In this document: positions 23,115-36,490 of the stretch, in pieces | Layout: every line of letters begins with the position of its first letter | Position numbering within the stretch: the first letter of the stretch is position 1 | Assembly: GCA_963969395.1 (NCBI GenBank) | Contig: OZ017804.1 | Span: 14,632,001-14,696,000, forward strand | Direction: 5' to 3' | Length of the DNA: 64,000 nt | From: Pseudoscleropodium purum | Taxonomy: Eukaryota; Streptophyta; Bryopsida; Hypnales; Brachytheciaceae | Position numbers and translations under genes: made by a program | Notes under the pieces: model-generated | The model's input: only the letters and a program-made list of their open reading frames with translations | What the model was told of the DNA's origin: nothing | The model's database searches: none

Positions 23115-24899
23115 AGCTTCAAAGTGCATAATGTTCTTTTTATGAATGTTAGAATGTTCTTTTGTATTATGGTATTATATGGTGGCAATGCAGATGGGTG
23201 TTAATTTTTAGAATCTAAAGCACTGATATTTGGTTAATTAGTATTCAAAGCAGAGTCCACTATGTAACCACCAAACATCTTGTGATAGCCATCGCCTTCC
23301 TCCTCCCTCAATCTAGTACACAACTTTGGCCATTCCTTCTTCCATTCAAAGGCATCTTTAAATGAAGAATTTGGACATTCAACAAGTTCTAAGACTACAT
23401 ATTCATTGAATTTCATACTAATAGAAGTTTAGATTTTTGGGTAAGGAATGTGGCTCAAGCTCAAAACTTGAAGTTCTAAATGCAAAGAGGGGTGCTGATG
23501 ATAGCATCACAGGATTAGAACGAAGACTGTACTTATGTGAACTTCTAGGTGGACAAGACGGTGAAATGGGGAACTCCGAAGCTATGGAAAATGACCTCAT
23601 TCTAGGCTCTGACCAGTTGGAAGTCCCCGTTGTTGGTACATTCTCCAATGCCATAGGTAGTTGCTTTTCAATTGGTATACTTTAGAAAACATCAAATAGG
23701 ACTATGAGGTTGCAACCTCTTTTAGTGAAGATTGATAAACTAGTGAATTTGCATTTAATTTTATTTCCTTTTAAAAAATATGTGGTTGTGGGCATAGTGA
23801 TTTACACTCGATTACATGTTTATCTTGTTTTTATTAGAGGTTTCAGGGTATCTATTGGATATCCTTTTCTTGTTATGCAAGATAAGATAAGATATCCATT
23901 TTGGTATTTGGGGACAAATGCCTAGAGTAACTGCTTTTGATCTAGTGGATACGAATAATACAGGTGTTCCATCTTAAGGCACATGTATGGTGAGCAACAT
24001 TGTAGTACATAATTTGCATAATTGACAAACATGAGGTTGAAGAGCAAGTTTATGGAGTGATACCGTTACTGAATTTTAAGGCAGTGCTTGCCTACTGCAG
24101 ATTTTGTCTTGGTGAGTGTGTTATAAGATGAAATTGGAATTTTCCCTTATAGTACGAGTATTTCAATTCGTAAAGCATATGTATATCTCTATCATTTGTT
24201 CTCACCATGTGGATTATTGACACATAAAAGGATCTAGATTTCTTGGAGGCTAAGTGAGGTGATCCATGTCAAGGCTTATTAAGATGTGGTTTTTTAAAGA
24301 TTGGCTTTCAAACTAGCTGAAGTGTGCATGTGAGAGTAAGGGCTGATGTGGTCTTTTAGATCTCACAAGATGTCTATCATACTATTTGATCTCTGTACAT
24401 GTTGCTTGTTATTACTAGGTGATGGAAAGGCTTGGATGATGCAAATTTTCTAATTGCTTGTATTCACTTGGAAGTAAACGCAAGAATCTTTGCCATTGTT
24501 TCAGGTGATGACATTCTCAATAATGGCCCTTGCAAGAAATTTTATTCTTACTCGAAAGCTAATAATTATTTAGATTTTCCTTTGGATGGACATCTTAGAT
24601 TGCATGCTTACATACTACAATTGGATTGGCTCCCAATCCAATTACAACCTTCTTTGAAGCAAAATTCTAGAACATTCTACACATTCGCCTATCAATGTAG
24701 CACACTTTCACACATTCAAACTATATTGATGTAAAAAAGTTGAATTCCAAGTGGTAAGATTGAAAAGGTTTGAGAGCATCAAATGATTGAAGAATTGCAC
24801 CTTCGCCATGCCAATAGAATAATCAACTTGACATGTAAAGCCTTTCAGGATTTAGTATAGAAAACAATGTAGTGGCAGATTTTTCGACAAGATATTACT
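23115..24899. other. AT-rich stretch, no recognisable gene
   Basis: Only short frames occur, such as minus 23234-23416 (60 codons, EWKKEWPKLCTRLREEEGDG) and plus 24432-24734 (100 codons). They match no family I know and have no supporting context. Confidence 0.3.
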
Positions 24900-25150
24900 T
24901 TCCTAGTTCGCAATCCTACTTTTACAATGACCGCTAAAATGCACTTGTTTGTTCAAAATTCAAAGATGCTAAGGACTTCACTACAATTTGCAACTCTAAT
25001 TTCACAACGATTATAGAAATGCACTCTCGTGCTTGAAAATTCAAAGGTTACTATGACTTCAATGCAATTTGCAAACTCTAATTTCACAAAAAACACTAAA
25101 ATGTGCTCGCTTGTTAAAAAAATTCAAATGTTGCAACAACTTTGCTACAA
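24900..25150. repeat. 81-bp tandem repeat, about three units
   Basis: Units share AAATGCACT..TTCAAA..GACTTCACTACAATTTGCAA..CTCTAATTTCACAA. The AAATG anchors at about 24937, 25018 and 25099 give a period of 81 bp. It directly abuts the left end of the gag-like repeat at 25155. Confidence 0.7.
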
Positions 25151-25154
25151 TCTA

Positions 25155-28100
25155 TGTCGTATGTGCAGTCTAGGAGTAAGTATCTTTACATACAAAAATG
25201 TGGTAAGATGATACGAATTATCGTTCCAAGGAATTCTAGATGCCTTTCCAAACTCCAATTTCAAGAAGATCGTTTTCCTCTCTCCAACTACTCTCTTTCA
25301 CTCTCTTTTCTAGAATCACTACTATCCGGATTCCAATTTGAATACGGTATCACCCGGTTTTCTAAGTTTGTCCTTTAACAAATTGGTTTTCAATTCCTCT
25401 GTTTTATCATCAGAGTGTTTGCTATTGATCTTTCAAGGGGTAGGGACTTTACCACTCTTGTCTATTCACTACACAGACAAAAACAAACAAACAACAAACA
25501 CCCAAGTACTCAAGATGTTGTAGTGCACAGGGTAGATCTGGATCCTCACAACATCCCGGATGGCCGATCCAGAACATATGTCACTCAAGACTATGTTCAC
25601 TCTTTTTTATTACAACAATAGATTTCAAACACTCGGAACTAACAAAGGGGTAATCTTTCTAGATGTATAACAGATCCCAAGGTTGGCAGACCTTCCAGTG
25701 AGTGGGAGTTTCCTCTGATAGTCACTAATCTTCGTACAGAATTGTTTCCAATTCCGAATCTACACTCACACCACTCTTCACTAAAAATCGGATTACCGTT
25801 CTAGTAGTTCAAAGGCCCCATGCGTAGCTCCCTCGTCTCATATCTAACATCATTGCAATAGTACTCCCTCAATCCGATTAAATTATCCAAAATCCAGATT
25901 CCTCCTCACCCGTCCTTCTCACATCTCAACACTCAAACAACAAACCAACACAATCCAAATTCACGGTTGGAACCAGAATGTTTACCAAGTGACTCAAATT
26001 CAAGAAGGAAATGAAATACAACAAAATAATTGCTAAGATGGAATGAGAGGGCAACAAACTTGTCCGCCCTTAAAAATCAAAATCAAAACCAAAATCAACG
26101 CCTAAAAAGCCAAAAGGGCATCCCAAAAATTAGGGCAACCAACCAATAAATAACCCGAAATATCCGGAACATTCACAACCCAACTGCCCCGACAAAACCG
26201 GAACCCCTAAAACAATCTGAAACCTGGACCCACATTTAGAAATCTCGTTCCGGATAAAAATCCTACTTAACTACTTGTGCTCTATCTACCATGCCATGCC
26301 TTCTTGGAGCTACTCCCGCTTTGATTATCCAAAGTCTTCACCGAAGCCTTCACTGGTGTACTGTTTTCTGATGATCGAGTTTGGGACTTCCGTGAAACCT
26401 TGGGAGGTGAGTCTTCCGATTTCGTCTCTTCCTCGGATCTAGACTTCAACACCTCTTCTTCTGACTCCTCAATCTCTTGAATCTCTAGATCCTTAACTTG
26501 TGGTGATTCACTCAATTCAATCTCAACACGATTCCGTTTCGGCATTGACTGTTGCATATGAGATAAATCTTGCAAACGAGATTGAGTCGAATTCATCATT
26601 ACTCCAATTCATGCATCGAGGTTGCCACGAACCGTTAATCTGAGTACCATAAACTTTCTAATCGTGACTTTCCCAAGTGGTAGGAAAATTGGAACGGAAA
26701 TTGCTTGCTTTGCCGGAATAGACTTCCTACTTGTCCCTTTCTCTGGCTCAGGTACCGCTAGTCCTGATGGAGTCCGTGCTTGGCTACCTGAGGATCCTGT
26801 AACTAGGATGAAGATAGATTTCAGTCTCTCTAATTGGGGCTGAATCAGGCCACTCAAAGCCTACCGGATCAGAGTCTATCAAATTCGAGTATCCCGGAAT
26901 ATGCTCCTTGGAACTTCCGGAAACCCTTCTAAATTGATGGCCCATTCTGGATCCAAGTACCCCAACAACTTTCGCATGTCCTTCAAAACAATCCCCATCC
27001 GAGCTTTAAAGTCAACCAAAATCTTTATCATCCTAGATTCGGTCATGTGCCCTTCCTTTGCCAATTAGGCAGTGCAGAGGTCAGCTTGGATCACCATATG
27101 CTCCGAAACTATGACGAGTTCCTTGAGGTAGTGGACGAGTTAAAGAGCCTCCGTCTCCTTTCATCTTGCCGCGTTCAGCTCCCCCTCCATCCACTCGAGT
27201 TGGGACTTGAAATTATCCCTTTCTTCCTCCAACTTCCGAATCTATTCTTCCTTCTGTCGAAACTCCTCCAGATCTCGACATTTCCGGATCTCCTCCAAAA
27301 TTTGGTCTGACTTTACCTTGAATTTGTTTGCAATAAGAAGCACGTGATCCTCCAAATCACTATACATTTGGTTGCCCTACTACATCCATTGGACTTCGGC
27401 TTCGAAGAACTCGAGCTCTTGGGGATGTTCCGGATCTGGTATTGATTCCTTCCGTTCCGGCATTGGCACTTTCCCCCATGCCGCCAAATCTATGGACTTC
27501 CTTTTTTTCTGGTCCACTACTTCTTCTTCCTCTTCTAGTTGCTCTTCTTCGGATTCCTTCTCTTCCTCCTCCAACTCTTCCGTGAGACTGTACTTCAAGA
27601 TCTCAACTCTAGTGTTGTACTCAATTGTCTCCCCAACACTCAAGACCTCCTTGTGGTGATAGAGGTGGAACATATATGGCATGATAGGGTTGTGCTTTGC
27701 TCGGCCTACGTGCTCTACTAGCTTGCCTACAATTCCTTGAATCACTCTCCTCCAATGGATGATCTAGTCCTCAAAAGCCTTGAAAATGGTGTTGGCCATT
27801 GTGACCGTAACGCAGGTAGGCTTTTCCGAATACAAGATTGGAATCAGGAAGTTTAGTACCCGTCTATGCCTCTCCTTCTTACAATCGCTAATGACAAAAA
27901 CCTCCTTTGAGTGGGCTTGACTCCGGAACTTTCCGATCATATATTTGTCCGCTCTTCCGACTAATCCAAGCCCATTTTTCTTAAACGAATTGACATCCGT
28001 CCAGATGTCTTCTGTCCAAGCTATAGGTTGACCTCTCACTTTCAGTTCGTATTGATTCGAAACTCCGTAAATGAGTTCTTGAATCATCTCCTCGTTCTTC

Positions 28101-28680
28101 ATGCTCCATGGCCTATTTAACAACCCGACACACCTGATACACATGAAGTCCTCATCTAACTGCGCTCGGTGACTTGGATTGGAAGGGATAACCGAACAAA
28201 CCATTCGGGCTACAACTCCAAACTTTCGTACAGCCGGGTCGGCAGTCGCCGCCATGAATCACCGATAATTGGTAAACCTAATCCAGTACTATTCCTTCCA
28301 TTCTCTTCCTATCTTAGTCGCTAACTCACCACTCTTTCTTTCAACTATATGTTCAGCAAGTTCGGCAAACAGAGAGGGAGACAAAGAGAAGTGGTGGTGG
28401 GTTTAAGTATTTGACGCATGGCCAACAGTTCTTAGTGGAGAACGAGTAGAAAACCATTCCCCTAACGGTCTCCTAGTTTCCTACACCGGAAATTTAGAAC
28501 ATAGATTTTAGGAATCCAATACTTCTTCGGATCCCAGATCCATATCGGATTTATTTCCATAACATTACTAATAGTTTTAGCAACCCGGACATTGATTATT
28601 TCTATTATAGTTGTAGTGGAGCGGAAATCTCTAGAAGTTACCAAAAAAATTGAAAGCTTCTTTGTCATTGTTTTTTCCTC
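25155..28680 (-). mobile_element. dispersed repeat with gag-like/unknown gene, copy 1
   Basis: The stretch is similar along its length to 52225-55718 on the plus strand, including non-coding DNA on both sides of the gene. Its 3' end on the minus strand reads TGCACATACGACAT, as in copy 2. The gene lies at 26282-28255. I found no LTR pair, reverse transcriptase or integrase. It may be a non-autonomous retroelement, but its class is not settled. A TGGTAGAAGC stretch near 28690 only loosely resembles a tRNA-Met primer site. Confidence 0.55.
26282..28255 (-). pseudogene. gag-like/unknown repeat-encoded protein, copy 1
   Basis: The frame starts at ATG 28255 (MAATADPAVRKFGVVAR) and can be followed to KKAWHGR-stop at 26282, broken by a TAG after FKAFED near 27764, further stops after VQWM near 27380, and others. 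Copy 2 has CAG (Gln) where the first TAG stands. The order is a globular N-terminal half with TVTMANTIFKAFED, a block FHLYHHKEVLS, a Glu-rich tract, a coiled-coil-like middle, and a Ser/Thr/Glu-rich, Lys-ended tail. It has no zinc knuckle, protease or polymerase motif. Function is unknown; a gag-like structural role is a guess from the context. Confidence 0.5.
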
Positions 28681-29179
28681 CACTCAAAGCTTCTACCAAT
28701 TATGCAATAGCCAAAACATCTCGCCACCTCTCCAATCAATCAATGCTAACAACAAACCCTACAAATGACTCAAACTCCTTACTCTCAAAGAAGATCCAAA
28801 ATTCATAGCTCAAGCCTCATCACCAAACAAGAGTCGCAAATTCACACCAATTCATACCAATTCTTACACAAAGAACTTTGAAACCCTCGATAAACAAATT
28901 GGATCTATCTAGCAATCTCTAGCAATCTCCAGCACAACAATTTTGCCTTAGTAGCAAGCTTGCTACAACAACCAAAGAAGCTCAAACCCCACGTTTTCAT
29001 GCTATTCCACAACCTTCCCACAATATCTCCAAAGTTCAGACATTCTCAATGTTCCCTACTCCCAAAGTTCCTTGCACTTCACGGCATTCATTACATTAGA
29101 AGCATAAGCGTCTCCTAACGGGGCCCATAAAAACAAAGTTTTTGAAGAAAATAGATACTTTGATATTTTAATTTGTATA
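28681..29179. other. non-coding stretch between repeats
   Basis: CA-rich, moderately AT-rich DNA with no gene or repeat ends recognised. Confidence 0.35.
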
Positions 29180-29640
29180 AAATAGGAAAAATAATTTTCA
29201 AAGAAACTAAAACTTTTCCATTTGAGAAGACTTCAAGATGAAAAGATTTCACTAAACAAATGATTTTGAAACCATTTTCAATATGCAAAATTGTGCGCGC
29301 AAGAGAGCCCTTGTAGAAGATATAAAATAATATTTTTTTAAGTTCTTTTTGGTGGGAACATGACTCTTTAGTATAGGAATAGAGCACAAAAATTTCAGCT
29401 CTAGATCATTAATTTTGGATAGTCTCTAGTACTAAAAAACCCTAAATTGCAAAGTGTGAAAAATTAGCTAAATTGAAATTTAAACATAAAATGATTTTTG
29501 AAAATTTTTGAAAAATAAATTCTCTAAATATTGTCTAAATATATTTCTCTTCACAAAAAAATTCAAATACATTGGCTTGAATTTGCAAAAGATATGGTCA
29601 ATCACAACTTAGAAATTGCAAGTGTGATGCAAAATAGTAC
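29180..29640. repeat. dispersed repeat, copy 1
   Basis: Similar to 37940-38380 in the same orientation, with shared blocks such as TATAAAATAAT..TTTTTTAAGTT and CAAAGTGTGA.AAATTAGCTAAATT. Non-coding. It ends about 80 bp downstream of the oxidase stop codon. Confidence 0.6.
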
Positions 29641-29716
29641 TAGTGTTTTTTGCATTCACCCAAGTTGGTAATACACATACAAATTCTCAAAAACAGCAAG
29701 AATCACATGGCTCTAG

Positions 29717-32700
29717 CTACCGACACACTCTTGCATCTTTGTAAAACAACCCCGAAGTACAAACACTATACTTTGTCCCTTTTCCACAATGCTCATCCCT
29801 GCTGCATTTACAATTTCCCTCCACCGCACACCCCTCCCCATCACTCACTGGTGACCCTCCAATCCCAAGTATTGCATCCGACCATTCACTAGAAAATAGC
29901 CCCTCTGGATCAAACTTTTCCTTAACCGCCAAAAACTTCCTCAACTTTGGATACTTCCGCCAAACCCCCTCGAATGCCACATTCCGGTTCTTCCCCCAAT
30001 GCGGTCTACCACCATACTTAACAAACACCAACTGCTCAATTTCCTGAAACACATCCATGTCTAGTCGCGGCTTCCCTGCTTCGTCGTCACTCCTCGTGCG
30101 TGACCACGTGAAGTCTACCATGACAGCATCATCCTCTTGGGCAGTTCCCATATAGGCCTGGGTTTGCTTCGTGAACCGAAAGAGAAACCCCGTCGTGAGG
30201 TCCAAGTCACAGAGGGAGCCATTGGGGGCTCGCATTCGAAGAGCCTTGATGTCATCAATGAAGGCGTTAATATGGTGGAGAGAAATGGCCCCACCATCTT
30301 CGAAGTAGACATAGGCATTGATGCGAGGGTCCCAGGCACAGGTAAAGTAGGGACTCGGGTCGCTTTGGCAACCACCGGCATTTTGGATGAGGTTTTGAAA
30401 GCCAATCACAGGGAATTGCGAGAGGAAATTGGGGGATGGCAGAACGAGGGAAGTGTTGTACTTCTTGTAGCCATAGGAAATGGATTGCGCCAAAGCGACT
30501 TGCGTGAGGGCAAGGGCACATTTGCAATCACGGCAACTAGAGTAGTCTGCAAGTTCCTCTGTAGGTTGTGAAGGTCAATACTACTGGTTAATTTCCATCA
30601 AGATAGGAGATGAGTCCTAAACATTCATGGCGCTAAAAAACCATGTCTGTCAAAATACTAGCAACTACACTATGATTTCATGCAACAACAACCAGATTTT
30701 GGAAAAAGAAAGGAGAATTGGGTATGGGATTTGAGCTTTGTAATTAGAGACTCTCTAATTTGAATTCCAAACAATTCTTTAACTGGTAAGAACATTGATA
30801 GTAGAAATAAATTATACATTGTGATGTAGATGGATTAACATTGCAATTTAGTTTGGTAGCCAACACATGCTTTGTAGCCTAGGAAGGAGGTGTCAACAAT
30901 GGTTACTCTCCATTACACGATTTGATAACCATCGTCATTTAAGGGGATTAAATCCCAAACATGGAACTCAATCTCAGATTAGTACTAGAAAAAGGGGCCA
31001 TCAATAGACTGCCAAAGCACTTACTATGATTGAATTCATGCAATTATAGTACGAGCTTTCTTTATATAGTAAAAAATTTCATATAAGAGTCCCAAGAGAT
31101 TTTTAGCCCCAAAATATTGATAGATGGTCCTAGAAATAGTACTACTTCTTGCTTAGTGTTTGATCATTCCTTTTGAAAATGGCCTTCTCAAACTCAAAGT
31201 GTGACTTTCTTCTTTGTGGAAAATCAATGAAATTGTTGGACTTGTGGATTTTCTTGATTCGACCGGTCTCAACTTACTTTGTAACCACTTTGAGACCTCA
31301 TGATCGTCTTTGTTGAAACGCCATGTTTCAAGCCGCCAAAATTGGCCTTTCCATTAAGTGGCCTGAGAGTTGAAATCTAAGAAATCCTACATTCGGGGGT
31401 TCAATTAATTCAAACGTGAGAACTGTGCCAATTCTAACAATAAAAATTTGCCAACAATATGAGCTAGGTTTCGAACGACCTTACCATTCGTTCTTAGGAG
31501 CTCCAACCCCGCCTTCGGCGTCGACGTCAGCCCCGGATAATCATTCCTCCCATCCCCAGTCACATTAACCGCAACCCGTTCATCCTGCTTGTACACCACT
31601 TCCCTCAGCCCTGGATACCAAATCACTTCCGCATACTGAAACCTCTTCGCAAACTCCCTCATCTTCTCCCCCGAGAATCCCTCATCCCCCTCCACTCTCA
31701 CCATCTCCACTTTTCGTTTAAACATCGGCTCCGCTTGCAACGTCACAGTCGAAATCACACCCAGCACACCAAGGTGTACCTTCACCGCGTTCAAATCCGG
31801 ATCCAGGGAGGTGATTTCTCGCACTTGAGCGTATCCTTGGGAAGCATTCCCAGGCGTAACGATCCGCATCCCGATTACATACTCGTGCACTGCGCCGCCT
31901 TTGTCCCAGAGCGAGCTCCCGTGCACGGAGGTGGCGAGGGAGCCGCCGAGCGTGACGCCGTCGAAGAAGGGGGAGACGTTGATGGCGAGATTGGCTTGGG
32001 CGGCCTGATCGAGTAGTGCCCGCCAGGTGATGCCGCTCTGGACAGTTATTGTGCTGAGTTTTGTGTCGATGTGGACTATGCGATTATAGTTTTTGGAGCT
32101 GATGAGCAAGCCGGAGGAGGAGCCTGGGCAGGCGAGTTTGGGGACGCTGTGGGAGTAGACTGTGAAGACTTTGATTTTTTGTTGGGCTCGGGTGGCGGAC
32201 GCGACGGCGGAGATGATCTCGGATTCTGTCTGTGGGTACACCGCCTTCGCTGCCTGCGTGTGTACATCCCATCACCATTAGATCGTACTGTCACTTTATA
32301 TATGAGGAGTCACATGAAGCACTAGTATTCTTCATCGAGTCTTTCTCATTATTTGAAAGTTGTCACTCACCTCAAGAATCTCAACGAGGTGAGAAAGTGT
32401 GCATTGATACAAGTTTTATGATTAACTTCAAAAATTTGTCCTATAATGTACACAACCTTCACCATCTTGACATGTCTGGGACAACTGGACAAGATGCCAT
32501 GGATTCATCTTCAAACTAGCGCATCCTTCTATGACTCTTTCAATCGTAAAAGTTGTCACTCACCTCAAGGCTCAAGGATCTCAAGGAGGTGAGAAACAAG
32601 GCATACAACTTTTATGCATATCTTCAAAGTTTGTCACATTGTGTACGACACGACTTTCACAAGACTTACGTGTCTGGGACAAGGTGTCAGGGATATATCT

Positions 32701-33355
32701 ATAAACTTGCGTTCACTTAGCGGCCTTGTGATTGGAGACTCGTCTACATACATAATAATAGCTTTGATCAAGTGCTTGCGAGAACTCGCCCTTTCAGATA
32801 TAATGATATATGAAGCAATGAAGAAAATTCAAAGTCTAACTAGCTTTCACAGAGAAAGCATACATGGTGCTCAGTGGGTGTTGATGCTGCTCAAAATCTC
32901 TGTACATAGATTCTTTCACAACGTCGGATGTTACAGGCATCTGCTCAAGAATGTTACGTACTAGATCAACAACGAAGACTCATCATCAAAAAACTTCAAC
33001 AGTAGCTGGGATTTCGGAGTGCCAATCACGTCGATCTACTTGCTCCTTATTTGGATCATCTTATTCCAACATTTGAAGCACTCAACGTCCGTCATTATTT
33101 TCATCTTACACTACACTGCAACTCACTCGTAGCGTTTGATATATTGATCAATTCAAAGATTTCCAGCATTCAAACAATGACTACCTTGCAAGGAATTCTG
33201 TCGTTCCAGAGCATGTAACAATTGTTGAGAGTGCATCCAGAGGCATCGCATTGCTCCGGCGCGTCGGGTAGGACGGCGTTCACTGGAGCCACTGTCATCA
33301 GAAAGCTCCATACCACCATCCCCAACACGAATCGCCAGTTAGGTCCGCGTGCCAT
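29717..33355 (-). CDS. GULLO: L-gulono-1,4-lactone oxidase, plant type, three exons
   Basis: Exons are 33355-33185, 32253-31485 and 30558-29717, joined by GT-AG introns of 931 and 926 bp, giving 593 residues. The joins restore family sequence: IPCK/AAKAVYP and LLRTN/EELADYSSC. Residues 1-27 look like a signal peptide. The Cys-rich plant N-terminus follows (QCDASGCTLNNC), then the FAD-binding domain with SHSVPK (His92, at the flavin-histidine position) and VHGSSLWDKGG near 168. The C-terminal aldonolactone-oxidase domain has HWGKNR at 500-505 and ends in a Cys-rich tail. The family oxidises L-gulono- or related aldonolactones with O2, linked to ascorbate synthesis; some plant members prefer other sugar lactones. 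It is probably secreted. No lesion is seen, and length fits plant homologues. A TATA-like ATATATATCC lies about 225 bp upstream. Confidence 0.93.
32345..32720. repeat. 192-bp tandem duplication in oxidase intron 1
   Basis: Two diverged units start at AAAGTTGTCACTCACCTCAA (32356 and 32548). Both continue through GAGGTGAGAAA, ACAA.TTTTATG and TGTCTGGGACAA. It lies wholly within intron 1 and has no coding role that I can see. Confidence 0.7.
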
Positions 33356-33567
33356 CGCTGCCTCAGCTGACTACCTAGCTCTGAGTTACAATCAATCCCT
33401 CAATCCACATATTTCAGCGGAGTTCTCAGGAATCCTCACGCACTCTCAACAAAATGAAAATCCAGGAGTCTCAGGCCCCAGTTTAATTTAAGAAACAGTG
33501 AGGAATGTGCAATAACATGGATGTGTGAAAATGAAGTTAAGTTATACTCCGTGTAAGCTTTGGGAGA

Positions 33568-34161
33568 TCAACAGTGGTGGATATATATGTTGCCGGAGAG
33601 ATGGTTTGACTTCACAACGAAAGAGGATTCCAGCTCACTTGATACACCGAGATAATTGGTGAGAGAACAATCAGCGGATGTGTCATCAAAGAGAACTGAA
33701 AGCCACAATTGACGTACTAAGGCGAGACCCTTGCCTGAGTAGTTCAGTCGCATCCACAGCCGCTGATACTTATAATATACATATATTTTAAACAACACGT
33801 TTACATTTACCTGGAAAGAGACAGAAACGTCAGACATTGAACAAGGTGGGTGGATGTAACTTAACTTCCCGGCCAATCGTGTATCCGTGCAGTGAGCGTG
33901 CAGTCCAAACTTCCTTGCCTTCGAGCATCTCCACTCGCAGCGGGGTCCCGACGCGTCAGGCCGGCAGCCCCTGCCCGAATCCCTGCCGCATCGACATGGT
34001 TGTCCTACAATTCCTTCCCCACTAATGCCACATGCCACTTTTCTGGCACTATATGAATTTATGTTTAATAATAGAAAGTAAAGTAACCCTGAAATGTCAG
34101 AGCTTATGACTATCAAGTCAAACTTGAAAGTCCTCTGTCTTGAATGCTTCCTTTTTTTCAT
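33568..34161 (-). other. possible Cys-rich exon or non-coding GC-rich segment
   Basis: A 197-codon open frame on the minus strand includes a GC-rich patch at about 33900-34020 that encodes a Cys-rich segment (QPCRCGRDSGRGCRPDASG, then CEWRCSKARKFGLHAHC). A CAG/GTAAAT donor-like site follows near 33808. The duplicate at 36491 keeps part of it with changes, including EWRCSKARKFGLHAHCTDT. I recognise no family. It could be an exon of an upstream gene on the same strand, or a transcribed leader. Its near end is about 210 bp from the oxidase start codon. Confidence 0.25.
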
Positions 34162-35110
34162 TGGAAGTAAATGAGTTATTTATTTTTATTATTTTTCATG
34201 GATTAATTCAGATGTTGTTTACGCGTTTACAAATTTCAAATTTTTTTATGAATTTTTGAAGAAGAAACAAAGAATATTCATATCAAATACAAAATAAGCT
34301 CAAAAAATCTGGAAATTTCTCCATTGGTGTATATTATGGTCTAGAACATTATCAATTGTGAACCAAATTTCTGTGTCATTCTATAATTAAAGAATAAAAT
34401 AGAACATGGTAATGGATTCAAAGTTTAAATGACTAGAAAATTCAAAATTTTGGAATTTTGCAAAATTTCAAAATTGGATTAGAAAGTAAACTTAACACAG
34501 ATTAATTCATTAGATGGAATTAAATTCAAAGAAGATAATTTTAAAGGCCATAATTCAAGTCAAGATCAAAAGAGGTAGGCAATGTCAAATACACTAAAAA
34601 GGCATCTTTTGTGATCCATGAATTTAGCACCTTATTACCAAAATAAAATTGTAGTTCAAGATTCAATGAGGGGATTTCTACTACTAAGTGATGCATATGC
34701 ATTAAAAGAAATCTTCAAAAAATGGATGAAAATAATTTGTTTTCGTTTAAATAAAGGCTTGTTGGCCTATTTATTAATCATTTTTTAGTTGCATCAATGT
34801 TTCATGGTTAACAGAAGAGCTCTTAGAGAGTAGATTTTCCCCCTCTAAAAGGTATGGAGTCATAGAGGCACATATTCTATATCCTTGCATTTCTACACAA
34901 AATACATTTTGAAGAAACTCTTAAATTACACCAATTGGATTATATAATTTAATTGGAATACTTTGATTTTTCTTCTTAGTACTTCTTACCTACTTTATAT
35001 TCTCTCTAGAGCCACTGTATTCACATCAAAGTCTTCATCCTCATCTCCTCTTGAACTTGTTGCATTGTTGCACGGTTGAGTGGAAGCTATACATACGCAT
35101 ACTGATATGG
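33731..35110. repeat. segmental duplication, copy 1 (upstream of the oxidase gene)
   Basis: Similar to 36491-38560 in the same orientation, starting at TTGCCTGAGTAGTTCAGTCG and running through AGCGTGCAGTCCAAACTTCC and TCCATTGGTGTATATTATGG. It covers the Cys-rich segment. Copy 2 carries extra DNA at about 37660-38390. Confidence 0.75.
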
Positions 35111-36490
35111 CACAAGCCAACACGTGTTCCTTTTAACCCTAAATGCCCAAGGCTTGTTTTGAGCTTCTTGGGATTTGCTCAAATTAAACAAAATGCCAAT
35201 GCTTTGATAAATTGTATTAATTTTCTTGGAATTGTAACTATACAATCCAAACTAGACATGTTAAAGATCTCAATGTGAAAGAAAACACAACAATATCATC
35301 TATGGAGTGAAGATTATAATGTTTGACCATGAAGGTGTCAAAATTGCAAAAGTGATGATTGTAAAGTCTTTCAATCCTCTTTTCACAAGGTTAAATCTAA
35401 AAAGTAGGCGACCAAAAAATATGAGGTTAAAGGGCCTAATATATATAACCCCAATCAATTTACGGCTTTTAAAAATCTACTCTATAATTTTTTAAATGAA
35501 TTTTGAATGTAATTTTTTCTCCAACATCTACAATAGTGTATTTGAGGGTCATTTCCAAGAGCTCTCAACACTACAAGAAGTCGAGATTGCAATGGATACC
35601 CTTGCACAAAATCTTGAATAGAAAAATCACTATCATTTATTTTGAAGACCAGATTTTTGATGCTAAAACTAGACTTCCAGAAGAACTTTTCAAAATATAA
35701 ACTACTAAAAATAGCAACTTAATTAGATTTTATTTAACTTCAAAATTTTGCACAAACACTTGATTTTGATGCCCCAAGCATTTAGGTTTTTGTGAATGTT
35801 TTGATCTTCACCATTGAGACCAAATATGCACAACCAACTTTTATGTTAATCTAAATTCTATAGATGAATTGGTCTATAGCAACAAGCTACCTTCAAAGTA
35901 ATGGAACTTTTTACTATTCTTATTTTTATTGAAGTTGTGAGTTGGTGATAAATATGAAGGTTTCTAGTTAAATTGGCCAATTGAGGGTTAAGGGGATATG
36001 TAAAAAGGAGAGATGTACCTAAGCTAATTTGTAGGGTTTTTTATGCTCTTTCTAAAATGATAAAGATTTTCAATTTGGACACTTTTCCTACTCAAAACTT
36101 CATCCGCCAATTCATGATATTCTAACTATCAAAAATAGATTTACTTTGTTGGATAAAATTTTATTTTTTATCTTCTAACTAAGATTTGAGTTTGACAAAG
36201 ATTTGATCAACACTAATTGACTTCACTAGCTTCTTCTAATTAAAAGTTCATCCTAGTCCAAGTTCTTCAATAATTGTCCAAATTTCAAAATAAAAATACT
36301 TTTAGAATCTTAGAATTATTTTCTAAAATATTCTATCTATTCAAATTCAAAATATTCCTTGAAGAGTTTCTATTGAATTCCCCAGTGATTTGTTACTTCT
36401 CTATCTATTGTTTTTTATATTTTCAATTTCTAATACCTTTTCTTGGTAATTAGTCTTTTAACTTGTAAAAGTTATAGCGTAAATTATTTT
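35111..36490. other. AT-rich stretch between duplication copies
   Basis: No coding signal or repeat ends recognised. Confidence 0.35.

Noticed and set aside
24900..25150. 81-bp tandem repeat as a CRISPR array
   Set aside because: The units are contiguous and similar along their whole length, with no alternating unique spacers.
28690..28710. TGGTAGAAGC as a tRNA-Met primer binding site
   Set aside because: It lacks bases of the usual TGGTATCAGAGC sequence, and no LTR could be found next to it.
30137..30571. A 144-codon plus-strand frame opposite the oxidase
   Set aside because: It is antisense to exon 3, whose family motifs and splice joins are clear.
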